64,000 nt of DNA from assembly GCF_017901135.1 (NCBI RefSeq), contig NZ_CP072801.1, positions 1,054,001 to 1,118,000 on the forward strand, in the 5' to 3' direction. The translations under genes were made by a program, and so were the position numbers. The notes under the pieces are model-generated. The model was not told where the DNA came from and did not search any database. It saw nothing but the letters and a program-made list of their open reading frames with translations. Position 1 is the stretch's first letter. Each line of letters opens with the position of its first letter. Origin of the DNA: Thiothrix litoralis (lineage in GTDB: Bacteria; Pseudomonadota; Gammaproteobacteria; Thiotrichales; Thiotrichaceae). Below, piece after piece: positions 1 to 9,060 of the stretch.

Positions 1-1347
1 GGCCTTGAGACCGGGTTGATTATCCGCTAACTGCACGCTTGCGCCATGCAATTCGGCGACGGCTTTCACCAGACTTAAACCCAGCCCGTTGCCGGGTGTA
101 CTGCGGGCATTGTCAAGCCGGGTAAAGCGTTTGAAGACCTGTTCGCGTTGTTCGGCGGGAATGCCGGGGCCGTTGTCGCTAACGGTAATGATAATGTTAC
201 CGTTTTGCCGAGTAGCATCCAGTTGAATAATGCCGCCTGCCGGGGTGTATTTCACCGCATTGTCGAGCAGGTTGGTGATGGCTTGCGCCAGCAATTGGCG
301 GTTGCCGTGGATGTGCAAATCAGCGTCGGCATGGTGATTGAGGGTGAGATTGTCTTCTTCCGCCACTGCCGTGTATAGATCGGCAAGCTCTTCGGTCAGG
401 GTACTTAAATCCACCTGTTCCCAGTCCTGACGTTGGCTGCTGGATTCTACCTGTGCAATGCTGAGCAGAGCGTTGAAGGTTTTGATCAGTTCATCCACAT
501 CCTGAATCGTGTCCTGAATCAGTTGCGGGTAATCGGTGCTTGCGCTGGGGTGGTATAAGCTGGACTCCAGCCGGTTACGTAAGCGGTTCAGGGGGTTGCG
601 CAGGTCGTGGGCAAGGTTGTCGGTGACTTCGCGCATACTTTGCATCAGTTGCTCGATTCGCGCCAGCATGGTGTTGAGCACATGGCTGAGACTGTCGAAT
701 TCATCGTTACGCCCGGTGACAGGCATTCGCTGTGACAGGTCGCCGCTGATAATGTTGTTGGCGGTGCGCCCGACTGCATTGATGCGGTGTTGGACGTGAC
801 GGTTCATAACGATACCACCTGCCAGTGCCAGTGCGAAGATGATGCCGATAGCGGCCAAGACCGTTTCCAGCAGACGATTCAGCAGGGTATGCTGCTCCTT
901 CAGATCCGTCACCACCAGTAATTGGTAGCCGCCCGGCAAAATAGTCAGCATTAAACGCGCCGGTTCAGAGCTGCGGTTTTTACCGATCACTTCGCTCAGT
1001 GGCAGGGTGGCAACGCCTTGGGTGGGGTTGTTGTTGACCGGCTCAAATTCAAGATCTTTGGCGAAATCGTGCTGGCTGCGGTGAATCAGCCGTGCTACCA
1101 GATAGCGTGAGCCATTTTCGCTGTTGCGCATACTGATGATGGTGGTGAAACGGTCTACCGGGAGTTCGCTGTACATCGCCAATAAGGCATCGGTTTCCAG
1201 TTGCAGGCGGGCATCGGTTTGCTGCCCCATCTGGCCTTTGGCCATCCAGTAAATGAAACCCAATGCACCTGCCGCTACCACGCTGAACAGCAGCGCGTAG
1301 ACCAGAGACAGGCGAAAAACCGAGGTGTTAAGCAGCTTGCGGGTCAT
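1..1347 (-). CDS. sensor histidine kinase (3' end cut by window edge)
   Basis: Reading the minus strand from the ATG at 1347 gives 449 codons with no stop before the window edge, so the C-terminus is missing. A membrane segment lies at about residues 11-34 and a second at about 158-180, with a periplasmic sensor region between them. A HAMP linker follows, then the HisKA motif NLAHDLRNPLNRLR with the phospho-accepting His at about 247. The ATP-binding N box (LLDNAVKYTPAGG), the DNGPGIP G1 box and the GNGLGLSLVKA G2 box are all present. The gene overlaps the 3' end of the response regulator by 20 bp, so the two are co-transcribed and translationally coupled. The signal sensed cannot be told; the architecture is that of EnvZ/CusS-type kinases. 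Confidence 0.93.
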   Translation of the reverse strand, partial: MTRKLLNTSVFRLSLVYALLFSVVAAGALGFIYWMAKGQMGQQTDARLQLETDALLAMYSELPVDRFTTIISMRNSENGSRYLVARLIHRSQHDFAKDLEFEPVNNNPTQGVATLPLSEVIGKNRSSEPARLMLTILPGGYQLLVVTDLKEQHTLLNRLLETVLAAIGIIFALALAGGIVMNRHVQHRINAVGRTANNIISGDLSQRMPVTGRNDEFDSLSHVLNTMLARIEQLMQSMREVTDNLAHDLRNPLNRLRNRLESSLYHPSASTDYPQLIQDTIQDVDELIKTFNALLSIAQVESSSQRQDWEQVDLSTLTEELADLYTAVAEEDNLTLNHHADADLHIHGNRQLLAQAITNLLDNAVKYTPAGGIIQLDATRQNGNIIITVSDNGPGIPAEQREQVFKRFTRLDNARSTPGNGLGLSLVKAVAELHGASVQLADNQPGLKA

Positions 1348-2011
1348 GTAGCAGATACCCTGCGCCTCGGATGGTATGCAGCAATGGTGTGTCAAAATCC
1401 TTGTCGATCTTGCCGCGTAGACGGCTGATGTGTACGTCGATCACATTGGTTTGCGGGTCGAAGTGGTAATCCCAGACCTTTTCCAGCAGCATGGTGCGAG
1501 TGACGACCTGCCCGGCGTGGCGCATCAGGTATTCCAGCAGGTTGAATTCACGCGGTTGCAAGGGGATGACGGTTCCGCCACGGGTGACGCGGCGTTTCAG
1601 CAGGTCGAGTTCTAGATCGCGGACTTTCAGCGTGGTGAATTCCTGTACGGGTTGGGTGCGGCGTAACAGCGCTTGCAGCCTCGCCAGCAATTCGCTGAAC
1701 GCATAGGGTTTGACGAGGTAATCATCCCCCCCGGCACGTAAGCCTTCCACCCGATGATCGACATCCCCCAGGGCGCTGAGGATCAGCACCGGGGTTTGCA
1801 GCCCTTGCGCCCGTAGCGTCTGGATCAGCGAAAGCCCGTCGCGTTTGGGTAACATCCGGTCGACAATGAGCACGTCATAATTGCCTTGCAGGGCAAGGTG
1901 CAAGCCGTCCTCGCCATCAGCGGCGTGGTCAACAACATAGCCACTTTCCATCAGACCTTTCTGGATGAAACTGGCAGTTTGGCGGTCATCTTCAACAATC
2001 AGGATATTCAT
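1328..2011 (-). CDS. OmpR/PhoB-family response regulator
   Basis: This 227-residue protein has a receiver domain (about 1-115) with acidic residues Asp8/Asp9, phospho-acceptor Asp51 (LIVDRMLP) and Lys101. The C-terminal winged helix (about 125-222) ends with the family signature TNVIDVHISRLRGKID and TIRGAGY. It is the first gene of a two-component operon, with the kinase starting inside its last codons. The receiver sequence resembles regulators of the CusR/QseB type, a resemblance that does not define a stimulus. It should bind tandem DNA half-sites and control transcription in response to the kinase; no target operator was recognised nearby. Confidence 0.95.
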   Translation of the reverse strand: MNILIVEDDRQTASFIQKGLMESGYVVDHAADGEDGLHLALQGNYDVLIVDRMLPKRDGLSLIQTLRAQGLQTPVLILSALGDVDHRVEGLRAGGDDYLVKPYAFSELLARLQALLRRTQPVQEFTTLKVRDLELDLLKRRVTRGGTVIPLQPREFNLLEYLMRHAGQVVTRTMLLEKVWDYHFDPQTNVIDVHISRLRGKIDKDFDTPLLHTIRGAGYLLHDPQAA

Positions 2012-2063
2012 AGGCTTAAGGATAAAACACTGCGGGGTTTTGTGTGGTGAACATCCTGTAATG

Positions 2064-2935
2064 TTACCACTTCAGTCCGACAATTCGCTGATTAACGGCA
2101 TTGTAACGGTAATCCCTAATCTGTTCATTCAACAGCAGCCCAATCGTCGTCTCGATCAGGGGGAACGGCACAATAAACCATTCACGTGGCATGTGGCGTT
2201 TGCTTTTGCTATCAAACACATCCAGATTCAAACAGCTTTCCGCGAAAAATGTGTGTAGCAGCCATTCCATTTTTTGCGGGTTGAGGTTATAGGTTTGGTA
2301 TTCTGCCACCACCTCAACATCTGCCATCCACGAATGGCGGGGTCTTGGCTTAAAGAACGCAGCACATACACGTAGCCTGTCACGGTATCTTCCTCCGTGA
2401 CACCGCCAAAGCGTTTCGCGAAGTCCTGTTGAATTTGGGTATTGCTGTCAGAAACGATCTTGCCATCCTGATACAAGGCTTTGGCCAGTGAGCGGTACAG
2501 CATATTGGATTCTGTGCCATTCTCAAAAATGCAGTAGGTGCGCCCATCTTTGCGAAACCGTTTGCCCGCGACGGTTTTTTCTTGTGAGGTGAAGTTAATC
2601 GCTGCCAGTTTCAGCAAAACGCCACCCAACACGTAATACGCGCCTGCGACCAGTTGCTCACCTTTGTCATTGAAGCGCAGCAATTGGCGCGTGCCTGCTT
2701 TGAGTTCTTGTTGCACTTGCGCGAAATCGGCCTCATGTGCCGCGAAATGTTTGCAGGGTTTGCGTTTAGCAATCAGTTCGGCGCTGGCACGTTCGGCAGC
2801 CGTGACGTGTTTGAGCTTGAAAATATTGTCGTCATCCTTTTCACCTAAATCGCCGCCCAATAACAACAGGAAGCGATCCAACGGCAATAACGCCGCCATT
2901 TTTTCCGTATCTTCGCGCAAGCCTTGCAAATACAT
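2064..2935 (-). pseudogene. GIY-YIG nuclease family gene, decayed
   Basis: Two reading frames together encode most of a GIY-YIG family protein. The first (2935 down to about 2330) holds FKLKHVTAAERASAELI, the RKPCKHF segment, ENGTESNMLYRSL and the GIY half-motif GYVYVLRSLS. The second (from about 2327 to the stop at 2064) resumes with MADVEVVAEYQTYNLNPQK and PREWFIVPFPLIE. From memory of the family, roughly 30 residues should lie between DPAIRG and ADVEVV, carrying the YIG half (KIGVTGG-like) and the catalytic Arg. Here they are deleted and the frame shifts. The nuclease centre is therefore broken and this is a genuine pseudogene, not one sequencing slip. It lies immediately downstream of the decayed helicase. 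Confidence 0.8.
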
Positions 2936-4407
2936 GACTGGTTTGCGGTTTTACTTCCAGTAAACCTACGTGGGTTTTCAGGAAGACGCCGATTTTGTCG
3001 CGGTACAAAATCACCGCCTCCTCATCCGTCATCGCAATGCGCCCCGCGTCGATGGTTTCCTGAATCACTTTCCAAATTCACCCGGCAAGACTTTCAGGAG
3101 GGTGCTGTCTTGCAAAATGGCGGCTTTGAGGTCGTTGAGGTCGGACTCCACAATGTCTTTCACGCGCCGGGAGCTGGGTTCTTTGAAACCCCGGATTTTG
3201 ATCGTGCCCGGTGGGGTGTCTTCCTCATCGTCAAAGCGTTTGGTTTTGAAGGTGAAATTGGGGGCGAGTACCTGTTCCATCAACAGTGAGGCGGTGATGG
3301 CTTTGAGCATATTATTCACCGAAAGCTTGACCTGTGCATCGGCGGCATCGGGTTGGGCAATCAGGTTGGTGAATTGCGCGTGGGGTTTGCCTTGGCTATC
3401 GCGAGTGGCTCGCCCGATGATCTGGATGATTTCGGTGAGTGAACCGCGATAACCCACGGTTAAGGCGTGTTCGCAGAAAGGCCAGTCGAAGCCTTCTTTA
3501 GCCATGCCGAGCGCAATGATCAGATCCATGTCAGCGGCGCTGTTAATGTCGCGCAGGTAGGCGACGATCTTGTCGCGGTCTTTGGGGGTGTCATTGACCA
3601 AATCGGCGACTTTTATGATCTTGCCGTCAGTACGTTCCACAAAAATGACGCCTGTGGTGGCATCCTGATGGGTGACACGCCCGATAATGTCGAGTATCCG
3701 GTCGACTTCGTTACGTTTGTCTTTGGTGGACTCGCCCGCGTTAACGTTGGGAATGTGCAGGATGGTTTTCTTGTCGGTATCGAGAATTTCCCCGATAGCG
3801 GTGAGGTAACGCCCCTGATAAAAGTGGTAGCCAATCCCCAACGTTTTCAAGTGTGTATAGCCGTTGAGCTGCTCGTAGTAGTTGTAGGTCACTTTGGTTG
3901 GTGAAATTCATCGATGGCCAGCAAGGTATTATTGAGGCGGCTGGTTTCCAAGCCTTCAAAGGCAAAGCGCAGGGTGGCGTGGGTACAAATCAGGAGAGTG
4001 GCGGCGTTGTCATCCAGGAATTGCTGAAAGGCTTTGACCTTGCTGGTTTCACCGCCGGGGGTACACAGGTTGTAATCATCGTTGAGTTCCCAATCAGCAA
4101 AAAAGCCGTGTTCGCTGAGCTTGGTGCTGGAAAACGAGCTGCCGATGGAGCGTTCTGGCACGGCGACGATGACTTTTTTCACGCCTTGGTTGTAGAGTTT
4201 ATCCAGCCCCAAAAACATCAGGGCGCGGGATTTGCCGGAAGCAGGGGGCGCTTTGAGCAGCAAGTATTGCGCATCACGGGCGGCGAAGGCGCGGGCTTGC
4301 ATGTCACGCATTCCCTGCGGGTTGGTGTTGATGCTGGCGCTGGTTTGGGCGTAGGTGACGTTGACGAGGTTGGTGGGGGTCACCAAAGAGGGCGTATGCA
4401 ATACGCC
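2936..4407 (-). pseudogene. SF2 (DEAD/DEAH-type) helicase gene, decayed
   Basis: The helicase is spread over at least three frames. The first (4407 to about 3890) has Walker A as APPASGKSRALMF, VIVAVPERSIGSS, and the Walker B-like LLAIDEFH. The second (3892 to 3065) has TYNYYEQLNGYTHLKTLGIG, the helicase C core ALGMAKEGFDWP and IQIIGRATRDS, and NNMLKAITASLLMEQ. The third (3068 to about 2940) has IQETIDAGRIAMTDEEA. After DEFH the family normally has about 50 more residues (motif III region) before KVTYNYYEQL; these are missing. A further one-base slip occurs at 3065-3068 (frame changes within GGAAAGTGATT). In intact relatives this helicase neighbours the GIY-YIG gene, as here. Not expected to be functional. 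Confidence 0.82.
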
Positions 4408-4705
4408 CCTTGACGGGAAAAGGTTCGATGGCGCGGGCATCGGCGAAAATCCATGCCCAGTCGCCGGAGTCTTCGCAATCTTGCGCGGTGTCGCGGTCAC
4501 AGCCAGCGGCTTTGCCGTGTTGTTTGGCATTGAAGGGGACGCAATCCACCAGTTTAACGTGGGCTATCGCCATGCCAGAGGGGTAGGGCGTGCCATCTGC
4601 CATGCGCTGCCCTGCCATATTTTTGCTTGCACCAATCAGCAAGTCGCCACGGTTTTGCTGCCGTTGGCAATTTGGCTTGCCCACGGTTGACGTACCATTA
4701 AACAT
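4408..4705 (-). pseudogene. ASCH/PUA-like domain gene fragment
   Basis: One frame from the ATG at 4705 encodes MFNGTSTVGKPNCQRQQNRG, then DLLIGASKNM, PSGMAIAHVKLVDCVPF, GDWAWIFADARAIEPFPVKG. The pattern (strand with two-residue DLLIGASK, then a VVAxxxLVDC strand, then WAW..xDxRxIEPxPVKG) is that of ASCH domains, PUA-fold RNA/modified-base binders. The N-terminal part expected for the fold is absent because the upstream neighbour's 3' end begins at 4713. The frame runs into nonsense after PVKG and overlaps the first helicase frame. It probably was the first gene of the ASCH-helicase-nuclease trio. The assignment is from motif memory only. Confidence 0.55.
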
Positions 4706-4712
4706 TTCATGG

Positions 4713-6278
4713 TTAAGCCCCTTGTTCCCACTCAAACCCGACCAGATTTCGCGCCTGTTCGCTGAACTCCATCCCCAGCAGCGTAATCTGGTGTTGCCCA
4801 TCCCGATACGGCGCGGCGTAATCTTTTTCCTTGATTTGTTTCATTGCGCTGCCATCGCCTTCTGTGCCCTTGACCATTTTGAACTCGATGATGTAGACCT
4901 GCCGCAAGCCATCGGGGCGTTGAAAACGAATGGTCATATCAATCCGCCCTTGATTGTTGCTGACTTCCACCTGCGTTTCCATGCCCAACGCACACAGATA
5001 GGCGTAGATGACCGCAGCGTAATAGCCTTCGTATTGCGCCATCGGATTCTTGTTGTAGTTTTCGTAAGCAATATTGGCAAAGAGGCTGCGGATATGTTGT
5101 TCAAATGCGGGCAAATCGCCGCAGTACAAGGCTTCGCTCACCGTGCCTAAAGCGTGTGGTGTGTTGGTGAGGTAATTATCCAAAAAGTAGCCCATCAAGC
5201 TGTAGCGCACTTCGTGGTTGGGGTAGGTTAATAGGTAATCCGGCGCTCGCCCCTCGCCATTGTTTATCTCCTGTTTGATCGTCAAATAGCCGGTCTGGAA
5301 CAACAGCGTCTCGATATTCAAACGATCCACATCAAAATCGCCCAGCTTTTTGTAATCCATGCGCACCGCTTCGAGGTTGGGCAAATGGAAACGCCGTTTT
5401 TTCAGCACATCGACCAGAAACGTGGGTGAACCCGTTTCAAACCAATGTGGCAGGTATTTTTTACCTTTATCCAGAAACAGCAGTATATCGAAGGGGTTGT
5501 AGACGCGCTCACCTAGCCAGCCATAACCGTTGTACCAGCGTTTCATCGTGGGAAGGTCGACCCCTTGCAGGTAATCAGCAAAGGTGTGTTCCAACTCTGT
5601 TTGGGTGTAGCCGCATAGGGCGCTGTAACGCGCATCAATGGTAATGTCGTTAAGATTATTCAAGCCGCTGAATAACGAAACTTTGGAGAATTTACTCACC
5701 CCTGTCAGCAATGCAAAGCGGATATTGGCATCTTGTCCTTTGATCACCGAATAAAAACTGCGCAAGGTATCGCGCATGTCAGTGGCAATTTCGGTGGCGT
5801 TTTCAATGTTATCCAGAATGGGTTTGTCGTACTCATCAATCAGTATCACTACATTGCGCCCGTATTTGGCTTTGGCGTTGCGGATCAATTCGCCGAAACA
5901 ACCGGAGAGGCTCGGCATTTTGCAAGGCTCAAGCCCTAGGCGTTCTTGGTTAATGATCAGGTGTTCACGGATTTTTTCGTCCAGTTCGGTGCTGTTGTGA
6001 CCGCCACCATCGGCAAAGCTGATAGTGATCACAGGGTATGATACTGACCAATCCCAATGCGGGTGGATGTGCAAACCGCGAAATAATGCCTCATTGCCTT
6101 GAAACAATTGGTAGAGGGTATCGACCAGCAGCGATTTGCCAAAGCGGCGCGGGCGCGATAGGAAGAAGTATTTGCCCGACTCGACCAGTTGCCGGACATA
6201 GGGAGTCTTGTCCACGTAGAGGTAATTGTCGTAGACAAAATCAGCGAGAGTGCTAATGCCAACAGGTAGTCTTTTCAT
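4713..6278 (-). CDS. AAA-ATPase-like / PD-(D/E)XK nuclease-like protein (DUF1703 type)
   Basis: The protein has 521 residues from the ATG at 6278; an upstream ATG at 6314 adds an unconserved 12-residue leader, so I prefer 6278 (MKRLPVGISTLADFV, the usual start of this family). The N-terminal AAA-ATPase-like domain has YVDKTPYV, the P-loop-like SRPRRFGKSLLVDTL at about 41-55 and the Walker B-like ILIDEYDKPILD near 160. The C-terminal nuclease-like domain has GRIDMTI and YIIEFKMVKG. Members are widespread in Bacteroidetes, Thiotrichales and other sulfur bacteria, often in many paralogous copies. Their biochemical role is unknown; mobile-element or defence links have been suspected. It follows ubiB-like by 36 bp on the same strand. 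Confidence 0.88.
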   Translation of the reverse strand: MKRLPVGISTLADFVYDNYLYVDKTPYVRQLVESGKYFFLSRPRRFGKSLLVDTLYQLFQGNEALFRGLHIHPHWDWSVSYPVITISFADGGGHNSTELDEKIREHLIINQERLGLEPCKMPSLSGCFGELIRNAKAKYGRNVVILIDEYDKPILDNIENATEIATDMRDTLRSFYSVIKGQDANIRFALLTGVSKFSKVSLFSGLNNLNDITIDARYSALCGYTQTELEHTFADYLQGVDLPTMKRWYNGYGWLGERVYNPFDILLFLDKGKKYLPHWFETGSPTFLVDVLKKRRFHLPNLEAVRMDYKKLGDFDVDRLNIETLLFQTGYLTIKQEINNGEGRAPDYLLTYPNHEVRYSLMGYFLDNYLTNTPHALGTVSEALYCGDLPAFEQHIRSLFANIAYENYNKNPMAQYEGYYAAVIYAYLCALGMETQVEVSNNQGRIDMTIRFQRPDGLRQVYIIEFKMVKGTEGDGSAMKQIKEKDYAAPYRDGQHQITLLGMEFSEQARNLVGFEWEQGA

Positions 6279-6314
6279 AACGGTAATACAGCTTCTGCTT
6301 CCACAACACCACAT

Positions 6315-7631
6315 TCATTTTAGCGCGAACAACCCACCCACATCCACCCGCGCCCGCAGCTTCGCCGCCAGCAAATACAGCCCGCCGAGCTTACGGTGCA
6401 AAAACAGCGCATCCGCTGGTGGGGTATGCCAATAGTCCTGTTCCATGCTCAAGGCCATGCCCGCATCGCGGATACGTGTTGCCAGATTCGACGTGCCGAA
6501 ATCATACACGCCATCCCAACGTAGTGGTTCACAGGCTTGCACAAACAAGTCCAGCACCGCTTCGCGCTGTTCTGGGCGAATAAACTCCTGGAAGAAACCG
6601 ATTTGCGTCGCACCCGCATCCATCATGGCGCGGTCTTTTTGCACAGCGCCCTGCATCACCTGATGGTAGCCTTCGGCAATGCTGGTGGGGTAGGCGCGTG
6701 TTGCTCCAAAGTCGAGCAGGATCAATTGCTGCGTGGCGCGGTCATAGCGGTAATTGGCAAAATTCGGGTCGGTCTGCACCAGCCGGAAGTCGAAGATTTC
6801 GCGGAATAATAAGCTCATCAGCAAGGTCATGACGCGATCACGCTCTTCTTGCGGCGCACTCGACAGCGATTCAATCGGCACACCACCAATGTAATCCATC
6901 GCCAGAATATTCACGGTGGTGAAATCGTCATGCACTGTCGCGATCGTAAATTCAGGGCTATCCACCAGCAGGGTTTGGTAATGACGCATGTGCGCCGCTT
7001 CCTGCAAATAATCGGCTTCCTGATGCAATTGCAGTTTGGCTTCTTCCAACAGGTGCTGGTAGTCGATGCCTTTGGGGATCAGCCCGGAAATGCGCAGCAA
7101 GGTCGCGACATTATCCACGTCGCTGCCGATGCTTTCGCGCACGCCGGGGTACTGGATTTTCAGCGCCAGATGCCGCCCGTCTTTGGTTTGCGCCGAATGC
7201 ACTTGCCCGATGGAAGCCGCCGCTAAGGGTTGGAAAGAAAATTGCTGGAAGTGCGTGTTCCAGCCTTTGCCCCAATTCTCATCCAGCACTTTGGCGAGTT
7301 GGCTTAACGGCATGGGTTTGGCGTCGGAACGCAGCCGCGAGAGGATCTCGGTGAGTTCGGGGGGAAGCATATCGCCCGCATCCATCGACAGCAGTTGCCC
7401 GACTTTCATCGCTGCGCCGCGCAAGCGTGCCAACTCATCGGCCACGCGCTTGGCATTCGCCGGGGTGAGCAGCAAGTCGCTGACTGTGGGGCGGTTGCCT
7501 TGGGCGAGTTGGCGTGCGCCTTCGGCAATCATGCCACCTGCAACGCCTGTGGCGAGTGAGCCTAGGCGTGCCATGCGTGCCAACCGTCCGGCCGGGACAC
7601 TGGCGTTGTGTTTTTCGTCGATAGTACTCAT
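6315..7631 (-). CDS. ABC1/UbiB/COQ8-family atypical kinase
   Basis: This 438-residue protein carries the hallmark motifs of the UbiB/ADCK family: the KxGQ-type helix (AAMKVGQLLSMD), the Ala-rich replacement of the P-loop (LAAASIGQVH), the Lys of LALKIQYPGV, the ExD-type EADYLQEA and the metal-binding LILLDFGATRAY. Family members support ubiquinone or other isoprenoid lipid metabolism, probably as ATPases rather than protein kinases. It is shorter than true E. coli UbiB and lacks an evident C-terminal pair of membrane helices, so it is closer to the COQ8/ADCK3-like group. Its ATG overlaps the stop of the small HNH-like gene upstream (ATGA), so the two are translationally coupled. Confidence 0.92.
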   Translation of the reverse strand: MSTIDEKHNASVPAGRLARMARLGSLATGVAGGMIAEGARQLAQGNRPTVSDLLLTPANAKRVADELARLRGAAMKVGQLLSMDAGDMLPPELTEILSRLRSDAKPMPLSQLAKVLDENWGKGWNTHFQQFSFQPLAAASIGQVHSAQTKDGRHLALKIQYPGVRESIGSDVDNVATLLRISGLIPKGIDYQHLLEEAKLQLHQEADYLQEAAHMRHYQTLLVDSPEFTIATVHDDFTTVNILAMDYIGGVPIESLSSAPQEERDRVMTLLMSLLFREIFDFRLVQTDPNFANYRYDRATQQLILLDFGATRAYPTSIAEGYHQVMQGAVQKDRAMMDAGATQIGFFQEFIRPEQREAVLDLFVQACEPLRWDGVYDFGTSNLATRIRDAGMALSMEQDYWHTPPADALFLHRKLGGLYLLAAKLRARVDVGGLFALK

Positions 7632-7897
7632 GGCAATTTCATCGCTTCGAGGTGTTCAGGGTTGATGCACAGGCGATTGCCGCAGGTTTGGCGTACCAGC
7701 GATTTCGGCGGGATTTCCCCGAAAAACGCGATGTAACTGGCATCGTCTGCACCGACAGTGCGCGGCATTCCGTCATCCTGAATCATGATGCGCCCACGCC
7801 CACTATTGCTGATTTGCCCCTGCCATTCCCAGCATTGGGTGGTGGGGTTAATCGTGCTGAGGGATTTGAGTTGGGCTTGCAGTTTGGCTCGGTACAT
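7628..7897 (-). CDS. small HNH-like zinc-finger protein
   Basis: This is an 89-residue protein with a clear ribosome binding site (AAAGGA) before the ATG at 7897. The pattern CWEWQG, then a hydrophobic stretch, then TCGNRLCINPEHL matches the short phage-type HNH nuclease fold. In that fold CWxW and CxNPxHL supply zinc or structural residues. In the canonical motif a His precedes the TCDN-like segment; here that position is Gln (VRQTCGN, Gln70), so nuclease activity is doubtful and a DNA-binding role is possible. It is the first gene of a unit with the UbiB-like kinase (ATGA overlap). The functional link between the two is unknown. Confidence 0.72.
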   Translation of the reverse strand: MYRAKLQAQLKSLSTINPTTQCWEWQGQISNSGRGRIMIQDDGMPRTVGADDASYIAFFGEIPPKSLVRQTCGNRLCINPEHLEAMKLP

Positions 7898-8054
7898 GGA
7901 GGTTTCCTTTCACAATAGCCTAGCGGGTGAGTGTGTTTTTTGTATGCAAACTTTGCAATTAGTCTTGCTTTGTATCTGGTATTTATACAAGAGTGTGACA
8001 AGACGTGTTCTGATTGGGATAATAGCGTAATTGACTGGTAAGGAAGGTGAAAAA

Positions 8055-8297
8055 ATGAACGTCGCTGATATTGGCCGGATTATTGAAATGGCGTGGGAAG
8101 ATCGCACCCCGTTTGAGGCTATTCAAACCCAATACGCGCTCAATGAAGCGGCGGTCATCAAACTGATGCGCGACCAGATGCAACCCTCCAGTTTTCGGAT
8201 GTGGCGCAAGCGCATGGCGGGGCGCACCACTAAGCACCTCGGCAAGCGCGGGTTTGGGGTGGGGCGGTTTGTGTGCCCATCGCAGCGTACTCGTTAG
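8055..8297 (+). CDS. TIGR03643/DUF2805 family protein
   Basis: This is an 80-residue protein starting at the ATG at 8055, chosen because AAGGAAGGTG lies just upstream; an in-frame ATG at 8031 has no such site. The sequence is typical of the TIGR03643 family: IIEMAWEDRTPFEAI, then an HTH-like segment, then MRDQMQPSSFRMWRKRM and TKHLGKR near the end. The function is unknown. In other proteobacteria members sit beside photolyase/cryptochrome, DUF2256, SDR and Cfa-like genes, and the same company is found here. It begins a plus-strand unit with DUF2452 (9 bp downstream) and, before the IS insertion, probably the lipocalin gene. Confidence 0.88.
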   Translation: MNVADIGRIIEMAWEDRTPFEAIQTQYALNEAAVIKLMRDQMQPSSFRMWRKRMAGRTTKHLGKRGFGVGRFVCPSQRTR

Positions 8298-8306
8298 GAG
8301 CAAAGC

Positions 8307-8882
8307 ATGACGTATAAAAATCCAAACCCACAAGGCAAAGGGCTGGTTCCGGTGCTGGCTGCTTTGGGTGGGGCGAAGTCAGGGGTCATTGTCTTACCCA
8401 AACAGGTTGAGCAGATTGCTGCTGAGTTGTTTACATCAATGTTTATTCTGGAAAGCCGCTTTAGCTTCAAGCCGGTGAGGGGGCGCAGCTATTGGCTGTA
8501 CCGTTACGGTGAGCGTTTCCAGTTATCCTTGATGGCGCCACAGCAATGGAGTGTCGGCACGTTTGATCAGGTTATTGGTTGTTGTGAGTTGCACAATGAC
8601 CTTGCGTGGACGCTGACCTTGAGTGAAGAAGCCAGCCATGATCAGAGCTTCATGGCGTTTATCGCGACTCGGCGCGAACGTTTTCAACAAGCCTTGCAAG
8701 CCAGTCAATCATTGGATGAGGCGTTACCCGTCTATGTGCAAGCGCTGCCGTTTTACCAGCGGGTGTTTGCCTCGGCTTTGGCGAGTTCGTTGGGTAAGTC
8801 GATGCAACTGTCAGGTATCGCTGGCTTGAGTTATCAGCAGGCACAGCGGCAATTAGAGACGATTGAAAGGAGTGATGGTTGA
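8307..8882 (+). CDS. DUF2452 family protein
   Basis: This is a 191-residue protein of the DUF2452 family, recognised by the N-terminal NPNPQGKGLVPVL and the central YWLYRYGERFQLSLM segment. No signal peptide or membrane helix is apparent, so it is probably cytoplasmic; the function is unknown. It lies 9 bp after the TIGR03643 gene with AGGAG near the start at 8297-8302. The last codons are altered by a TnpB-bearing IS inserted at about 8875: the stop TGA at 8880-8882 lies inside the element. Before insertion the frame probably ended one or two codons earlier at a TGATG overlap with the lipocalin start. Confidence 0.85.
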   Translation: MTYKNPNPQGKGLVPVLAALGGAKSGVIVLPKQVEQIAAELFTSMFILESRFSFKPVRGRSYWLYRYGERFQLSLMAPQQWSVGTFDQVIGCCELHNDLAWTLTLSEEASHDQSFMAFIATRRERFQQALQASQSLDEALPVYVQALPFYQRVFASALASSLGKSMQLSGIAGLSYQQAQRQLETIERSDG

Positions 8883-9060
8883 CTACTCCCCACGGCTAAA
8901 GCCGGGGGATTCCTAATTCACCGAGAACAGGACGACGACACCGAAATGCCATCGCCACTAACATTCTCTCCAAAGGCTAACACCGCCAGCCCGGCGGCTA
9001 AAATGTTACGTGCTGCATTCACGTCACGGTCGTGGGTTGTGCCGCATTCGGGGCACTCCC
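8857..9060 (-). ncRNA. putative omegaRNA/reRNA scaffold of TnpB with flank-derived guide
   Basis: In characterised IS200/IS605 elements the TnpB guide RNA overlaps the 3' end of tnpB, runs through the right end, and finishes with about 16-20 bases of flanking DNA as the guide. By analogy the scaffold here would cover the tnpB 3' end, the right-end hairpin (8888-8908) and then the flank below about 8875. The guide would match the 3' end of DUF2452, i.e. the empty insertion site. The exact ends are not determinable from sequence; this is inference from family knowledge. Confidence 0.35.
8888..8908. repeat. right-end hairpin of the IS200/IS605 element
   Basis: CCCC-A-CGGC, loop TAAA, GCCG-GGGG. 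It matches the left-end hairpin at 10173-10193 in design and lies just beyond the tnpB stop. Confidence 0.85.

Noticed and set aside
2064-4705. Programmed frameshifting in the helicase/nuclease genes
   Set aside because: No slippery site or stimulatory structure was seen and conserved blocks are missing, so decay is the better explanation.
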